The notes: generated from the sequence alone by a model not told the origin. 60,674 nucleotides of DNA from RGIG7213 sp045540335 (GCA_045540335.1 JAZQHC010000052.1:1-60674); one strand, 5' to 3'. Shown: positions 24,031 to 32,772, numbered from the stretch's first letter. Numbers and translations are program-made.

Positions 24031-25254
24031 GTGAACAGAAAGCAAATAACCGAAGAAATTGCCAATATAATACAAAACTTTAGAAAAGACGAGTTGCCTA
24101 TACAACTTGACAGCAGACACGTTGAAAAATGGGTTTCGCAGTTTTCTCAAGAAACTCAGGATGTAATACTTTTTGAAACGCTACATGTGCTTAATGAATG
24201 GTATTTTAGCGATTCAAAAATTGACGATATATTAGATAGTATATTGTCATACATAACAAGAAAATATGAATTTTCTAGTGATTTTGAAATGTTAAAATCA
24301 GTCTCATTTATTCAAGTGCAGGAAACGGGTTTGAGTCAACGCAAAATGCTTGAACGATTGATTAACATGGTAAACGACCGATATGATTATCCTTTGAAAA
24401 CATCTGTAGATGAAGAAACAAAACATTATGTTTATATTGATGATGGATTATATACCGGTAGAAGAGCTCGAACAGATATTGAAGAGTGCTTATGGTTATT
24501 ACCTCGTGAATCAACCTTAGATGTCTTTTATATAGTAGGAGCTACGCAAGGGGTGGAGTATGTAAAAAATAAATTGACCTCTATTATTAATGAACAAAAC
24601 ATTCAGTTCAAAATACATACTTATAAAAAGCTGTGCAATAACAAAAAAGTATCGAAAACATATGAGTATAATGGTGAATGCGTTGAAACATATGAAAAAT
24701 ACAAGAAGTGCTTGTGGCCGACCTCAAGAGCGTCAGGAATTCAAGAAATCGCTGATTATTATTCTTCTTTGAAGCAGCTTGGAGAAAATTATGAAAAGAT
24801 TCCTTATAGAGCATATCCATGGGAGAATGATAACGGTATTTTTTCATCTGCACAAAATCGCGAAGTTGTAGAAATTGAGTTTCTTGTAAAAGGGATAGAA
24901 ATAATTCGCAGTTTATCTAAAGAGAGTAAGATGTATCCGTTAGGATACAATTTGTGGCCTTCGTTTGGGTTTGGTTCATTTTGTGCGTTTGATATGAACA
25001 TTTCCAACGCTTGCCCCCTTGTGTTATGGTGGGGTAATTTGTCAAAGGAAGGTAATCCATTAGATAATTGGTATCCGCTTTTGCCAAGACGGAGTAATGC
25101 TGAAAGTGACGAAGCGGACGCTCTTGATTGGAATAGCGATGATTTTGAAATGGAGAAAGATCAATACAACATGTGCCCTGATTGCTTCTGTTATTTTGGG
25201 CATGACCAAGATGGCGGAAATGGTTTTTGTCTAGATTGCGCATGGAAGCATTAA
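24031..25254 (+). CDS. PRTase-CE-like phosphoribosyltransferase-fold protein with C-terminal zinc ribbon
   Basis: A 407-residue protein from the GTG at 24031, which has an AAGGAGA ribosome site; the frame opens 13 codons earlier. An N-terminal helical region (about 1-120) is followed by a phosphoribosyltransferase-like core with the PRPP-loop motif YVYIDDGLYTGRRARTDIEE. Farther on come GFGSFCAFDMNISNACPLVL, WWGN and NWYPLLPRR, which match the pattern of the PRTase-CE family described by comparative genomics in bacterial conflict systems. The last 25 residues form a zinc ribbon (CPDC and CLDC). It lies between a decayed dehydrogenase and tRNA-Pro, is AT-rich and has no obvious partner gene. 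A defence role is inference from family context; the family call itself is from memory of the motif and needs a profile search. Confidence 0.6.
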   Translation: MNRKQITEEIANIIQNFRKDELPIQLDSRHVEKWVSQFSQETQDVILFETLHVLNEWYFSDSKIDDILDSILSYITRKYEFSSDFEMLKSVSFIQVQETGLSQRKMLERLINMVNDRYDYPLKTSVDEETKHYVYIDDGLYTGRRARTDIEECLWLLPRESTLDVFYIVGATQGVEYVKNKLTSIINEQNIQFKIHTYKKLCNNKKVSKTYEYNGECVETYEKYKKCLWPTSRASGIQEIADYYSSLKQLGENYEKIPYRAYPWENDNGIFSSAQNREVVEIEFLVKGIEIIRSLSKESKMYPLGYNLWPSFGFGSFCAFDMNISNACPLVLWWGNLSKEGNPLDNWYPLLPRRSNAESDEADALDWNSDDFEMEKDQYNMCPDCFCYFGHDQDGGNGFCLDCAWKH

Positions 25255-25327
25255 ATAACTCTTAGCTCGCGATTACCGCCTTAAAACTATCAAAAAGTAG
25301 CCTAAAATGAGCCAAAAATCTCCACAA

Positions 25328-25397
25328 GTGGTCAAACATGTGGTCAAGTGCGAAAGATGGGCTTGTTCAACCCTCAAAACAGGGAAGAACAAGCCCG
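25328..25397. repeat. Direct repeat and long hairpin beside tRNA-Pro
   Basis: GTGGTCAA occurs at 25328-25335 and again at 25340-25347. It is followed by an inverted repeat GGGCTTGTTC and GAACAAGCCC (about 25358-25396) whose inner arms CCCT and AGGG also pair. There is no T-run on either strand. The site lies on the 3' side of the tRNA, where integrating elements often attach, but no matching copy was seen elsewhere. Confidence 0.45.
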
Positions 25398-25451
25398 TTA
25401 TGTTTATTGCAAAAACACGAGATTTCAAGAGATTTAGCGAGAAAATAAAAG

Positions 25452-25483
25452 AAAATCGGAGGTTCGGTTGAACCTCCGATTTT
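25452..25483 (-). terminator. Intrinsic terminator of the tRNA-Pro gene
   Basis: On the minus strand AAAATCGGAGGTTC, AACC, GAACCTCCGATTTT then CTTTTATTTTC: a perfect 14-bp stem starting right after the CCA end. Confidence 0.85.
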
Positions 25484-25558
25484 GGTCTGAGTGACAAGAC
25501 TTGAACTTGCGGCCTCTACCACCCCAAGGTAGCGCGCTACCAACTGCGCCACACCCAG
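25483..25558 (-). tRNA. tRNA-Pro, anticodon GGG
   Basis: A 76-base cloverleaf on the minus strand. The acceptor stem CTGGGTG pairs with CACTCAG. The D-arm reads GCGCAGTTGGTAGCGC. The anticodon stem CTACC/GGTAG encloses loop TTGGGGT with anticodon GGG, reading CCC and CCU by wobble. The T-arm loop is TTCAAGT, the discriminator is A, and the CCA is encoded. A terminator follows directly, and no other tRNA is adjacent. Confidence 0.93.
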
Positions 25559-25670
25559 TTTTCTTACAACGCTAATTATTATATCACACAGAATTGATTT
25601 TGTCAATAGTAAAAATGATATTTTTTTATTATTTTTTTAAAAAAAGTACAATTAGAAATGGATTGAAGTC

Positions 25671-26606
25671 TTATTTAATGTCAAGGGAAACGATATCGTT
25701 TGCAAAGAATAACTTTCCGAAGATATACTTATCAGAAGCACTTTCGGTAAGAGTTATAACTTTTCCATCATAAAAGTCAAGTCCTTCACCCATTGCAGGC
25801 CCCTTAATCTCCTGAATGCAGTTATCTAAAAAATATACAGGTGCATTGTTGTAAGTAATTCCTGAATTTACTGCCTCGTCTTCGTTGTAAATGTAATACA
25901 CTGTATCAGTCAACCCGTATGATGTTGAAAGCACGATCTTGCCATTAGGCGTTACACAGAAGCCTTGTACTTTATTTCTTATAGAATATATTTTATTGGG
26001 AGTGGTAAGATCGTCAAAAGAATATCTCGAAACAATAGCATAATATGTACCGTCGTTAGTTTCATAAGGATGATCCGTTACATATTTACCGCCATCGTGA
26101 AATTCGCCAACGTAAAGATAATTTTCATCGGCAAAAGTAAAAGATGCGGCGTTGTTAACATCAATACCGCTGCCTATTTCGACACAATCAGCGTTGGAGG
26201 CTGACATAATCGCATTTGCAGCAACAGAATATATTTTTCCGCCGTCTGCGATATATATCATGCCATCATTTACAGCTATACCACCCAAATGCCCCGTAAA
26301 TTCTTTGCCGTTTTGAGTAAGTGAAACAAAATAAGAATTGTCATTTTTGTCTGTAACGTAAACCCTGCTGGCGCTATTGTCGGACATATAACCGGATATT
26401 AAGAATTTTTCGGCACTTTCATATACGCATATGCCTTGGCAAACGAAGCCATCATTTAACCCGGGATTTTTACATACGGTATCTTCAATTTTATAATATT
26501 CATTATAGATTGCGAATTTTGATATATTGAGAACAGCTAAAAATAATACAACCGCCCCTAATAAACAAGAAACGATTATCAAAAATATTTTAAGTGCTTT
26601 TTTCAT
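25671..26606 (-). CDS. Membrane-anchored beta-propeller-like protein of the phospholipid operon
   Basis: A 311-residue protein with one N-terminal transmembrane anchor (IFLIIVSCLLGAVVLFLAVL) and an outer domain of repeating four-strand units (FLISGYM, HLGGIAVNDGMIYIADGG, YLYVGEFHDGG, GFCVTPNGKIVLSTSYG, GPAMGEGLDFYDGKVITLTE). The units resemble a six-bladed propeller of the SMP-30 or strictosidine-synthase kind; catalytic residues cannot be assigned. RBS AAAGAGG. It is the last gene of the operon after psd, 57 bases downstream. An extracytoplasmic lactonase, hydrolase or binding role is possible; function unknown. Confidence 0.68.
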   Translation of the reverse strand: MKKALKIFLIIVSCLLGAVVLFLAVLNISKFAIYNEYYKIEDTVCKNPGLNDGFVCQGICVYESAEKFLISGYMSDNSASRVYVTDKNDNSYFVSLTQNGKEFTGHLGGIAVNDGMIYIADGGKIYSVAANAIMSASNADCVEIGSGIDVNNAASFTFADENYLYVGEFHDGGKYVTDHPYETNDGTYYAIVSRYSFDDLTTPNKIYSIRNKVQGFCVTPNGKIVLSTSYGLTDTVYYIYNEDEAVNSGITYNNAPVYFLDNCIQEIKGPAMGEGLDFYDGKVITLTESASDKYIFGKLFFANDIVSLDIK

Positions 26607-26663
26607 AAAAACCTCTTTACTATTTATTTGTATAACAATTTGCGATCATAGATTAAAGTTTTT

Positions 26664-27485
26664 TTAAATATTTATTGGTTGTCCCATTAAAACAGGGGTT
26701 TCAAGACCATTTTTTGTATTTTCAAAAAAATCTTTAGAAATATTTACTTTATTCTTTTCGAATAAAAGAATTATCGTGCTGCCGCCGTACAAAAACATCC
26801 CTTTTTCTTGACCTTTTTCGACATTAGACTGACCGTGATGGTTTTTAATTTTGCCCACAAGCATAGCACCTACTTCCATTTGAAGTATTTGACCGAATTG
26901 TTTTGTGCAGATTGTAGTATATTCTCTGCAATTCTGCACGAAAACCGGCATTGCCTCCAATGCTATGGGGCGAACGGTATGTAATTTACCTTTTATAAAG
27001 ATGTTTTCGCTTTTTTGACCGCTTGCAGGATAGCAATAACGATGATAATGATCAACACACAGCCTAAACACTAAGCATATACCGTTATTGTATGTATTTG
27101 CGAGTTCTTCGCTATTTAAAAGAGAATTAAGTGTATAAGCGCTTTGCTTAATTGGCAAAATTGTATTATCGGTTAAATTGTATGCGCTTAACAGACCGTC
27201 ACACGGAGAGATTAACACATTTTCTCCCATGTCTATTGGTCGTTTGCCGTTTTTTATTTTTCTGCAAAAACAGTCGTTGAAGCATTTGAAATTATCTGCT
27301 TCAAAGTCAGAAATAACGATATTGTTCTTTTTTATGAAACTATTGATAAGAGGCTTTGAGAGCCATGAATCCAAAAAAACACCGCACAAGCTTGATATAC
27401 ATCTTGAAGAAAGTATTTTTAAGAAAAATCTTCCAAGCTTGTTTTTGTATAAAAAATTTAAAAGACCTTCGTTTTTATGTGCCAT
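26664..27485 (-). CDS. psd: Phosphatidylserine decarboxylase
   Basis: A 273-residue proenzyme that makes phosphatidylethanolamine from phosphatidylserine at the membrane. The self-cleavage site is FLYGGSTIILL near residue 236, where the Ser becomes the pyruvoyl group; the tripeptide is GST, as in the LGST-type enzymes, with Gly instead of Leu before it. Other family features are ISPCDGLLSAYN (catalytic Asp), DHYHRYCYPASG (His and following loop) and MEVGAMLVGKI. It lies 17 bases after pssA, so substrate production and use are coupled in one operon. Confidence 0.93.
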   Translation of the reverse strand: MAHKNEGLLNFLYKNKLGRFFLKILSSRCISSLCGVFLDSWLSKPLINSFIKKNNIVISDFEADNFKCFNDCFCRKIKNGKRPIDMGENVLISPCDGLLSAYNLTDNTILPIKQSAYTLNSLLNSEELANTYNNGICLVFRLCVDHYHRYCYPASGQKSENIFIKGKLHTVRPIALEAMPVFVQNCREYTTICTKQFGQILQMEVGAMLVGKIKNHHGQSNVEKGQEKGMFLYGGSTIILLFEKNKVNISKDFFENTKNGLETPVLMGQPINI

Positions 27486-27502
27486 ATTTTTATCCGATTC
27501 GA

Positions 27503-28201
27503 TTATTTAGAATTGAAGTACCATAACAATATAAGCGTTACAGCTTCCAATAAGCCGATGCCTATCATTATCATTATGCCGCGTAACTTAGGCTTTACGA
27601 CTTTAAATTTCCCCAAAAAAGCGAAACCTGTTAAAAGCGTGATAGGGAAATATATGATGGAAATATCAATTGGGATGATGTAACGAAGCAGCATAACGAA
27701 TGGAAAAATAAGTGCAGCTGAAGTAACCGGTAAACCTGTATAGTGATGCAGAACGCCGCCCTCTTCTTTTTGACGAAGCTCTTCTGTAACGTTAAAATAT
27801 GCTAAACGTATTAGTGCTGCAAGTATATATGATATCAAAATGGCAAAGAGTACGAAATTTAACAGAACGTGCAATACCATGCTTTCAGTTTCAACAAGAA
27901 TGCGGTTAAGAAAGGGAGAGGTTCTTACAAGTGCTGCACCGATACATGCAGGTAAAACACCGAAAGCCACAACATCAGACAAAGAATCTATTTGTATGCC
28001 GTAATTTATTTCAAGCTCCGTACGGTTTTTCTTCGTACGTGCAACGCGCCCATCAAATGCATCAAAAAGGCCGCACAGCATTAAAAAGAATACACCCCAA
28101 TACGGATGACCTTGACCGCTTAAAGATACGACGATACCTGTACCTGCTGATAACAGTGACAAATATGTTAATACAACCGTATAATCATATAAACCTATCA
28201 T
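27503..28201 (-). CDS. pssA: CDP-diacylglycerol-serine O-phosphatidyltransferase
   Basis: A 232-residue integral membrane CDP-alcohol phosphatidyltransferase with about seven hydrophobic segments. The catalytic signature DG-xx-AR ... G-xxx-D-xxx-D is present as DGRVAR followed by GIQIDSLSD. It joins CDP-diacylglycerol to serine; the head-group choice is inferred from the adjacent psd gene and the subfamily look. The start ATG overlaps the stop of the flippase-like gene (ATGA). Confidence 0.9.
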   Translation of the reverse strand: MIGLYDYTVVLTYLSLLSAGTGIVVSLSGQGHPYWGVFFLMLCGLFDAFDGRVARTKKNRTELEINYGIQIDSLSDVVAFGVLPACIGAALVRTSPFLNRILVETESMVLHVLLNFVLFAILISYILAALIRLAYFNVTEELRQKEEGGVLHHYTGLPVTSAALIFPFVMLLRYIIPIDISIIYFPITLLTGFAFLGKFKVVKPKLRGIMIMIGIGLLEAVTLILLWYFNSK

Positions 28202-29274
28202 TTTTTATTTGCCTTTCCTTTAATCACAAAATAACTGATAACAAATGAAATACCGCATATGCCTACGCAAATGTAAAAAGATAACGATCTTGAAAGTAAT
28301 TCAAGATAAACCGCTTGTGATTCGTCCATGACATTGCCGAATCCGTCAAGCATGATGTAATCTGAAATACCGATTCCGCCGGGGATAGGCATGCAGTTTG
28401 CGCCCAATACGGCATAGCCTTGTAAAAAGAAGAGATCTATCGATTCTAAAAAAGATTTACCGGAGGTTGCCATATAAGTGAATACAGTTACCGCTATTTG
28501 TGCAACGCGCTGCAAAAAGTTTAGAACGAAAACGATCCACAGCTTTCCGTTTCTATTGTATATGATCGTTGCACATTCGCGATATGTTTTGATTTGTTGA
28601 TTTAATTTTTCAAGCTTGCTTTCTTTGTGGCGAAGAATACGTATTTTGCACAAAAAAGATATAATTGCTTTTGATATTCTGTACAGTAATTTATCATTTA
28701 CCAACAAAAGTATAAGACCGACGGCAAGAAATACCTGTATAGCAGAACCTATCGCAATAAATAGTTTTGAAGTTGTACTGTATTGAACGAACAGATCGAA
28801 TTTTAAAATGAAACAGAACAAACCGATTACGATAATGGATACCGTGTACATACAAAGGTTAAGAAGCAATGCCGCCGCCACAGTCATTGCGGGCATACCT
28901 TTTTTTATCATAAAGTACGCACTTGCAGGCTGGCCGCCTGTTGCCGAGGGGGTTATGGCAGAAAAATAAATATCTGATGCTGAATAAATGTATCCGTCTA
29001 AAACGGTTGCTTTATGACCAAACATCCTGCATATAACCATTAGTGCAAGACCTTCAAAAAGAATAAAAAGTATCATGCACATAAATGCGCAAGCAATCCA
29101 TAAAGGGGAGGAATTTTTAATATATTCCCAAAAATTATATACTGAAAACGCAGAACTTTGTGAAGAAACCGCCCATATACTTAATATAGCAATTGCAAAA
29201 AAAATTACAGTACATAGTGAATTTCGGTTTTTTTTGTCGGTTGCGTTTATGGGTGAGCTGTTTTTTTTATCCAT
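28198..29274 (-). CDS. Flippase-like / lysylphosphatidylglycerol synthase transmembrane (UPF0104) protein
   Basis: A 358-residue polytopic membrane protein of the UPF0104 group, related to the flippase half of MprF and to AglD. It shows the family blocks SATGGQPASAYFMIKKGMPA near residue 110 and NCMPIPGGIGISDYIML near residue 290, with about eight helices. In MprF this domain moves aminoacylated lipids across the membrane; here no synthase domain is attached. Its position between a PAP2 phosphatase and pssA suggests it handles a phospholipid of this pathway. It starts 42 bases after the PAP2 gene, with a GGTGG ribosome site. Confidence 0.85.
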   Translation of the reverse strand: MDKKNSSPINATDKKNRNSLCTVIFFAIAILSIWAVSSQSSAFSVYNFWEYIKNSSPLWIACAFMCMILFILFEGLALMVICRMFGHKATVLDGYIYSASDIYFSAITPSATGGQPASAYFMIKKGMPAMTVAAALLLNLCMYTVSIIVIGLFCFILKFDLFVQYSTTSKLFIAIGSAIQVFLAVGLILLLVNDKLLYRISKAIISFLCKIRILRHKESKLEKLNQQIKTYRECATIIYNRNGKLWIVFVLNFLQRVAQIAVTVFTYMATSGKSFLESIDLFFLQGYAVLGANCMPIPGGIGISDYIMLDGFGNVMDESQAVYLELLSRSLSFYICVGICGISFVISYFVIKGKANKK

Positions 29275-29316
29275 TTGACCACCAACTATAAATAAACTTT
29301 AAAACGTCAGACTTTA

Positions 29317-29985
29317 TCAGCGACTATGTATCTTTTCGGAGATTTTCCCAAAAAGTTTATTGATGTGAAGCATATCGTAGGAATGCCAAGCAACTTCCGC
29401 AACAAAGATTCCTGCGAAAATATCAACCACAAAGTGTTGTTTGATAAATACAGTAGAGGCAAAAACGCCGATTGAGAATATCAACTGTAAAATAATATAC
29501 CACTTTTTAGGATATTTAAGCAATGATATACTGCGAAAACACATCCAGCTTGTAAGGCAATGCATAGACGGAAATAAATTTACCGGCGTATCCAAAGCGT
29601 ATATCAACTTTGTAAGATTTTCAAATATGCCATTTCCTTGTATTTCAGGGCGAACGATAGACGTTGGTATTGCGACAAAACAAATTGCACAAACAGAAGC
29701 TGCTACAATGTCGCAAAAAACAAGGCGAAAACAGTTTTCTTTGCTTGAGCTTGCATGATACAGATAGGAAAATCCCCATTGAACATATGCACCAACGTAA
29801 AACAAAATAAAAAATGGTAAAAAAGGTATTTTATCATCCAACACAAAAGAAAAATCGTAGTGATAAGAATTTTCGCTTACGATTTTAGTCAAAAAATAGG
29901 AAATATATCTAAAAACAACAAAGCACAAAAACAGAATAAATGTATGTCTTGGAAATAGTCCGGATAATCGGGCTTTGAAATCCAT
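29317..29985 (-). CDS. PAP2-family membrane phosphatase
   Basis: A 222-residue protein with about six transmembrane helices and the C-terminal PAP2 motifs: NLFPSMHCLTSW (PSMH, C2) and FIKQHFVVDIFAGI (catalytic His and Asp, C3). The N-terminal KxxxxxxRP (C1) motif is not clear, as in the inositol-phosphotransferase-like subgroup. Such enzymes remove phosphate from phosphatidate, phosphatidylglycerophosphate or polyprenyl pyrophosphate at the membrane. It is the first gene of the phospholipid operon, with a GGAGGG ribosome site. Confidence 0.83.
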   Translation of the reverse strand: MDFKARLSGLFPRHTFILFLCFVVFRYISYFLTKIVSENSYHYDFSFVLDDKIPFLPFFILFYVGAYVQWGFSYLYHASSSKENCFRLVFCDIVAASVCAICFVAIPTSIVRPEIQGNGIFENLTKLIYALDTPVNLFPSMHCLTSWMCFRSISLLKYPKKWYIILQLIFSIGVFASTVFIKQHFVVDIFAGIFVAEVAWHSYDMLHINKLFGKISEKIHSR

Positions 29986-30203
29986 ATATCCCTCCGAAAA
30001 AACGAATTAAAGTTATATGAAAAACTAATTTAATTATTAATATAATATCATATTATTTCGAAAAAAGCAATAGAATATCAAAATTTAAACGCTTTTTAAT
30101 AAATCTTAATTTTTTACAGCAGTTTGAGTTTTGCTAACTACTATATTTACTAAAAGAAACTTTATCTTATAACCTAAATATGTAATATTTTAACAATAAG
30201 GTC

Positions 30204-30232
30204 TTTACAAGGATGGGAAAGTGTGATATAAT
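30204..30232 (+). promoter_or_regulatory. Promoter of the MgtC-like gene
   Basis: TTTACA, 17-base spacer, TATAAT, about 48 bases before the start codon. The rest of the 290-base divergent spacer is AT-rich with no RNA motif seen. Confidence 0.75.
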
Positions 30233-30279
30233 TATGATGCGGTTTTGTCAAAAATAATTACTTATACGAGGAAATATAT

Positions 30280-30939
30280 ATGCCAACAGATTACGAATTT
30301 TTAATAAAAGTAGCTTTCAGATTGGTTTTAGCTGTTTTGCTGGGCTGGTTGATCGGAAGCGAACGCGAGCGACATGGCCGCGCCGCAGGTATGCGTACTC
30401 ACATTCTTGTATGCTTAGGTGCGGCATTAACTTCCATGATAAGTTTATACGTAAGGGATTGCCTTGGGGATAATCACGATATATTGCGAATTTCCGCACA
30501 GGTTGTGTCGGGGATAGGCTTTTTGGGTGCAGGTATGATAATACTTAAAGAAAACCATATGATCATGGGCCTTACTACTGCCGCAGGCGTATGGACAACA
30601 AGTATTATCGGTATTGCTGTAGGATTTGGATTTTATACAGGTGCGATAATTGCCGCGCTTTTAGCACTTTTTGTAATGATGTTTTTTTCAAAGCTTGAAA
30701 AGGGAAAGCGCACATTTGAAACTATTTACATAGAAATAGACGATATGTATAAAACTAACGAGATACTTAATATTTTGTCGGAACGTTTTAAAGATATAAC
30801 CGCACAAAGAATCGTTCCGCCGAAAAGTAATTGTAAAGGAAATCTTGGTATAAATCTTACGGTTAAAAATGGATATAAATTCAGTATTGATAATTTGTGT
30901 GATATACATAATGTCGTTTTTGCCGAAAAAATAAAATAA
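30280..30939 (+). CDS. MgtC/SapB-family membrane protein
   Basis: A 219-residue protein. Four or five N-terminal helices carry the family signatures LLGWLIGSERERHGRAAGMR, HILVCLGAALTSMIS and QVVSGIGFLGAGMIILKEN, followed by GLTTAAGVWTTSIIGIAVG. The C-terminal 75 residues form a small ACT-like cytosolic domain (FETIYIEIDDMYKTNEILNI). MgtC-type proteins adapt cells to low magnesium or restrain the F-type ATPase; other family members have unknown roles. No magnesium riboswitch was recognised upstream. GAGGAA ribosome site. Confidence 0.9.
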   Translation: MPTDYEFLIKVAFRLVLAVLLGWLIGSERERHGRAAGMRTHILVCLGAALTSMISLYVRDCLGDNHDILRISAQVVSGIGFLGAGMIILKENHMIMGLTTAAGVWTTSIIGIAVGFGFYTGAIIAALLALFVMMFFSKLEKGKRTFETIYIEIDDMYKTNEILNILSERFKDITAQRIVPPKSNCKGNLGINLTVKNGYKFSIDNLCDIHNVVFAEKIK

Positions 30940-30944
30940 ATATT

Positions 30945-30982
30945 AAAATCTTTGATCCGTAACGGACGTGATTTTTTTTAAA
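30945..30982 (+). terminator. Probable terminator between the MgtC-like and MFS genes
   Basis: AAAATC, TTTGA, TCCGT-A-ACGGA, CGT, GATTTTTTTT: an imperfect hairpin with a strong T-run. Confidence 0.5.
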
Positions 30983-31004
30983 TTTTAAAAATAAGAGGTT
31001 GTTT

Positions 31005-32309
31005 ATGAGAGAAAAAAGTTCTAAAACGTTTTGGCTTGCGCTTGTTATTTTCAGTTTGACTGGGCAGATAGCTTGGGTAGTTGAAAATATGTATTTGAAT
31101 GTTTTTATGTACAAAACGTTCAATGCAACCGCTGCGGATATTTCAAACATGGTTGCCGCATCGGCCATTACTGCAACACTTACTACGATATTCATAGGTG
31201 CACTTTCTGATAAGATAGGAAAAAGAAAACTGTTTATTTGCGCCGGATATATTTTGTGGGGAATATCAATTTTTGCTTTCGTAGGGTTAAGAGAAGATAT
31301 TTTAACGAAAACTTTTGCTTTAACAACATCAGCTGCCGCGCTTGGTGTGACACTTACGATAGTTTTAGACTGTGTAATGACTTTTTTCGGTTCCGGCGCG
31401 AATGATGCGGCGTTTAACGCTTGGCTTACCGATTCCACAACCTCTGCAAACAGAGGTGCTGCGGAAGGTATAAATGCCATGATGCCGCTTGTTTCGGTAT
31501 TGGTGGTTTTTGGCGGATTTATGTTTTTTGATCTTGATGATCCCACATCTTGGACGCGTATTTTTACAATAATCGGCTTGTTAGTAATTGCAGTAGGTAT
31601 TATAGGTATTTTCGTTATCAAAGAACCGAATGTTACAAAATCCGATATGCCATATGTAAAAGGTATAATCTATGGATTTAAGCCTTCTACGGTTAAAAGT
31701 AATATAACGTTATACATAGTACTTGCGGCATTTATGATTTTTAACATTTCCATTCAAGTGTTTATGCCGTATCTTATAATCTATTACGAAGTATCGTTAG
31801 ATATGGCAGATTATGTTTTGATAATGGCGCCCGCGATAATCGTTGCTTCTGTAGTTACAGCATTTTGGGGAAGGGTGTACGATAAAAAGGGCTTCGTATT
31901 TTCGGGTGTTCTGGCATTATTGATGTTAGTTTCAGGATATGTCGTTTTGTTCTTAACGAAGCAAACGGAAACAGTATTTATCGGTTCGTTATTGATGATG
32001 AGTGGATATCTTTCCGGAATGGCTGTGTTTGGTGCAATGATACGCGACAATACTCCTGAAGGAAAATCGGGAAGATTGCAAGGTATTCGAATTTTTTCAC
32101 AGGTATTTGTTCCGGGTGTGGTAGGCCCGTATATTGGTGCTATGGTTCTTAAAAATGCAAAACAGATCGAAGGTAACGACGGCACGTTTTCGTTTATTCC
32201 AAACGAAAATATTTTCTTGGCTGCGGCTATCGTTGCTGTTATCGTTATTCCGGTATTTATCGTTGTTTATTTTCGTAAAAACAAAGCAACATCCGATATA
32301 AGCGAATAA
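31005..32309 (+). CDS. Major facilitator superfamily transporter
   Basis: A 434-residue membrane protein with twelve predicted helices. The inter-helix loop motif GALSDKIGKRKLF near residue 70 (MFS motif A, GxxxDxxGRRxx) is clear, and a degenerate copy AFWGRVYDKKGFVF sits in the second half. The acidic and basic residues in helices 1 and 4 (WVVENMYLNVF, FGSGANDAAFNAW) resemble GPH-type sugar or cation symporters. I start at the ATG at 31005 with AAGAGG upstream, not the in-frame TTG two codons earlier. Substrate unknown; it may be cotranscribed with the following PH-domain gene, 76 bases downstream. Confidence 0.85.
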   Translation: MREKSSKTFWLALVIFSLTGQIAWVVENMYLNVFMYKTFNATAADISNMVAASAITATLTTIFIGALSDKIGKRKLFICAGYILWGISIFAFVGLREDILTKTFALTTSAAALGVTLTIVLDCVMTFFGSGANDAAFNAWLTDSTTSANRGAAEGINAMMPLVSVLVVFGGFMFFDLDDPTSWTRIFTIIGLLVIAVGIIGIFVIKEPNVTKSDMPYVKGIIYGFKPSTVKSNITLYIVLAAFMIFNISIQVFMPYLIIYYEVSLDMADYVLIMAPAIIVASVVTAFWGRVYDKKGFVFSGVLALLMLVSGYVVLFLTKQTETVFIGSLLMMSGYLSGMAVFGAMIRDNTPEGKSGRLQGIRIFSQVFVPGVVGPYIGAMVLKNAKQIEGNDGTFSFIPNENIFLAAAIVAVIVIPVFIVVYFRKNKATSDISE

Positions 32310-32385
32310 CAATACGCATCTAAAAATATAAACGCATTAAATTTGATAATAATTAACGAACATTATTTTAGGAGGATCAACAATC

Positions 32386-32772
32386 ATGAGCAACGAATAT
32401 ATATGGGACGAAAGAAAACGTACTATTTTCGGATTACCTTGGACTTTTACCGTGTATAAGCTTACGGAAGAAAAGCTTTTAATAGAAACGGGATTTCTTT
32501 CGAAAAAGCAAGAAGAGATACGTCTTTACCGTATTATGGACCTTACGCTTAACAGACCCTTGGGTCAACGTATCTTCGGCTTGGGCACGATTCATTGCTG
32601 CACGGGCGATAAATCAACACCGGAGTTTGATATTGCAAAAATTAAAAACTCTGAAAGGGTTAAAAATTTGATTTCTGATATGGTTGAACGCCAGCGCGAT
32701 AAAAAGCGTATTTCCACAAGGGAATTTATGGAAGACGACGATCATTTTGATCAAGACGAAGAGTCTGATTGA
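32386..32772 (+). CDS. PH-domain (bacterial bPH2/DUF304) protein
   Basis: A 128-residue soluble protein with a bacterial PH-type domain (FTVYKLTEEKLLIETGFLSK, EIRLYRIMDLTLNRPLGQRI, GLGTIHCCTGDKSTPEFDIA) and an acidic tail ending DDDHFDQDEESD. Unlike most relatives it has no transmembrane anchor. The start has a perfect TAGGAGG site. It is followed by a strong terminator. Cellular role unknown. Confidence 0.8.
   Translation: MSNEYIWDERKRTIFGLPWTFTVYKLTEEKLLIETGFLSKKQEEIRLYRIMDLTLNRPLGQRIFGLGTIHCCTGDKSTPEFDIAKIKNSERVKNLISDMVERQRDKKRISTREFMEDDDHFDQDEESD

Noticed and set aside
30881..31621. 246-codon minus-strand frame opposite the MFS gene
   Set aside because: Antisense to a clear transporter, low-complexity Ile/Thr/Ala composition and no start signals.
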